DNA from: Alteromonas sp. IB21
GTDB taxonomy: Bacteria > Pseudomonadota > Gammaproteobacteria > Enterobacterales > Alteromonadaceae
Assembly: GCF_016405965.1 (NCBI RefSeq)
Contig: NZ_JAEFCD010000002.1
Location: 62,001-126,000 of the forward strand
Length of the DNA: 64,000 bases
Direction of reading: 5' to 3'
Numbering within the stretch: the first letter of the stretch is position 1; each line of letters starts with the position of its first letter. Below, piece after piece: positions 63,155-64,000 of this stretch. Position numbers and translations under genes: made by a program. Below the pieces are notes generated by a model. That model had not been told where the DNA came from, ran no database searches, and saw only the letters and a program-made list of their open reading frames with translations.

Positions 63155-64000
63155 GGTGCATGTGCTCCTTGTGATTCATCGACTCGTAGGCTTTATCCTT
63201 TTCTTGGTGGTCTTTGTGTTCGTTTTTGTCGCCACTGTTATTGTCATGCCCCATTTCGTTGTGAGCCCCCTCTCCTATCTCATTCTCCAGAGCGTTAGAG
63301 TGTGAAACATCATCAATAGGGGTAGGATGCACATGGCCACTGTGTTCCGAGCCTTGAAGCATATCGCTATGCATAGCATGCTCGATTTGTTTACGCATAT
63401 CGATAACCGTAAATTCTTCGCCGGTTACGAAGGTAAACGTAACCTTGTCGCCCTCTTCAAACTGAGATAAATCAATGTGCTTTGAAACTGCAAATGACAT
63501 CACTGCCGGGCCCCGCCCCCATTTCTCTATTGGCCCGCGTGCTATAACCACTTCTGCATTGCCGCCAGCCTCATTGCCTTCGTCATTTGCCGGGAAAGTA
63601 ATTGCCTCAATGGTTCCCGTCGTTGTTGCCTGATGATCTGGTGCTTTCATCCTGTTAAAGTCACTGCTTTTCGATGACTCAGAATCAATCAAAAATTGTG
63701 CTGATACCACAACCTCATCTCCTGGTAACAAGCCGTCTACCACTTCAAAATGTGAGCGGTCACTTTGACCTAGCTTCACGTTCACTGATTTAAAGTTCCC
63801 CTTCCCATCGCTCACCACAACTCTGGCCCCTTGGGAGAAGCGAATGACCGCACTGCGAGGCACAAGCAATGCAGCAACGCGCTTAGATGGTTTTATCGAA
63901 ACATGGGTGAACATATTGGGCTTAAGGGTATGATGGTTATTGCTAAGTGGGATACGTACTTTCAATGTTCGCGTAACGTCAGACATAGAAGGATAAATGT
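63147..64000 (-). CDS. cusB: Copper/silver efflux adaptor CusB with C-terminal CusF-like domain and His/Met-rich tail (5' part outside window)
   Basis: Periplasmic adaptor of the Cus system. The frame stays open to base 64000; an ATG at 63986 is internal, since the upstream codons continue with IYPSM before DVTRTLKVRIPLSNN, a CusB beta-domain block. After the adaptor (ending about LLPGDEVVVSAQFLIDSES) comes a CusF-like domain (GTIEAITFPAND... to EEFTVIDMRK), then a tail of about 75 residues rich in His, Met, Asp and Glu (EHAMHSDMLQGSEHSGHVHP to NHKEHMHHD). In E. coli CusF is a separate protein. Three of its four metal ligands appear replaced here. The tail may bind metal instead. Confidence 0.88.
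   Translation of the reverse strand, partial: IYPSMSDVTRTLKVRIPLSNNHHTLKPNMFTHVSIKPSKRVAALLVPRSAVIRFSQGARVVVSDGKGNFKSVNVKLGQSDRSHFEVVDGLLPGDEVVVSAQFLIDSESSKSSDFNRMKAPDHQATTTGTIEAITFPANDEGNEAGGNAEVVIARGPIEKWGRGPAVMSFAVSKHIDLSQFEEGDKVTFTFVTGEEFTVIDMRKQIEHAMHSDMLQGSEHSGHVHPTPIDDVSHSNALENEIGEGAHNEMGHDNNSGDKNEHKDHQEKDKAYESMNHKEHMHHD

Noticed and set aside
1-64000. tRNA, rRNA, CRISPR arrays, insertion sequences, integrases
   Set aside because: I looked for cloverleaf-like runs, regular direct repeats with spacers and transposase motifs and found none; the chemosensory block has no flanking repeats or integrase visible.

Overview
The window looks like a chromosomal core segment of a marine gammaproteobacterium of the Alteromonas type. 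This rests on protein resemblance, a moderate G+C content, and gene order matching the E. coli 2-minute region. All taxonomic statements are inference from the sequence alone.

Layout. (1) 1-4172: a MexEF-type RND efflux pair on the minus strand (transporter cut by the window edge, plus a lipoprotein adaptor), divergent from a LeuO-like LysR regulator. (2) 4264-11510: the pyruvate dehydrogenase operon pdhR-aceE-aceF-lpdA (minus), with a PdhR operator upstream of pdhR. (3) 11842-18095: ampE-ampD (minus), then plus-strand genes for a membrane aspartyl protease, nadC, and a type IV pilus block pilA-pilC-pilD that lacks pilB. (4) 18193-20990: coaE, zapD, yacG and an aspartoacylase (plus). (5) 21215-33012: an 11-gene chemosensory operon (minus). 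(6) 33388-56079: mutT-secA, an M23 peptidase, lpxC and the complete dcw cluster from ftsZ back to mraZ (minus). (7) 56550-64000: a putative porin, a SapC-family protein, an M19 dipeptidase, and a CusBA copper/silver efflux pair whose adaptor carries a CusF-like domain and is cut by the window end.

The order pdhR-ace-lpd / ampDE-nadC-pilin / coaE-zapD-yacG / mutT-secA-lpxC-dcw is the conserved enterobacterial order. The chemosensory operon sits exactly between yacG and mutT and is the main accessory block. It reads: double-tip cytoplasmic receptor, triple CheW, CheB, HEAT-like protein, CheR, CheY, CheA, a small STAS-like protein, ParA-like ATPase, a second CheY, and a membrane-anchored receptor. 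This matches Vibrio cholerae chemotaxis cluster I (class F9), where the DosM receptor has two signalling tips and arrays form in the cytoplasm. The best candidate for something new here is a CheZ-like FQDxxxQ motif in the C-terminal helix of the last receptor, in an operon with no cheZ, cheC, cheX or cheD.

Regulatory signals read directly include a perfect consensus sigma-70 promoter for lpxC whose 17-nt spacer holds an operator-like palindrome, a three-repeat MraZ box just downstream of the mraZ promoter, a LexA-like CTG-N10-CAG box upstream of that promoter, a 19-bp perfect inverted repeat between nadC and pilA, and several intrinsic terminators. I saw no rRNA, tRNA, CRISPR array, insertion sequence or integrase.
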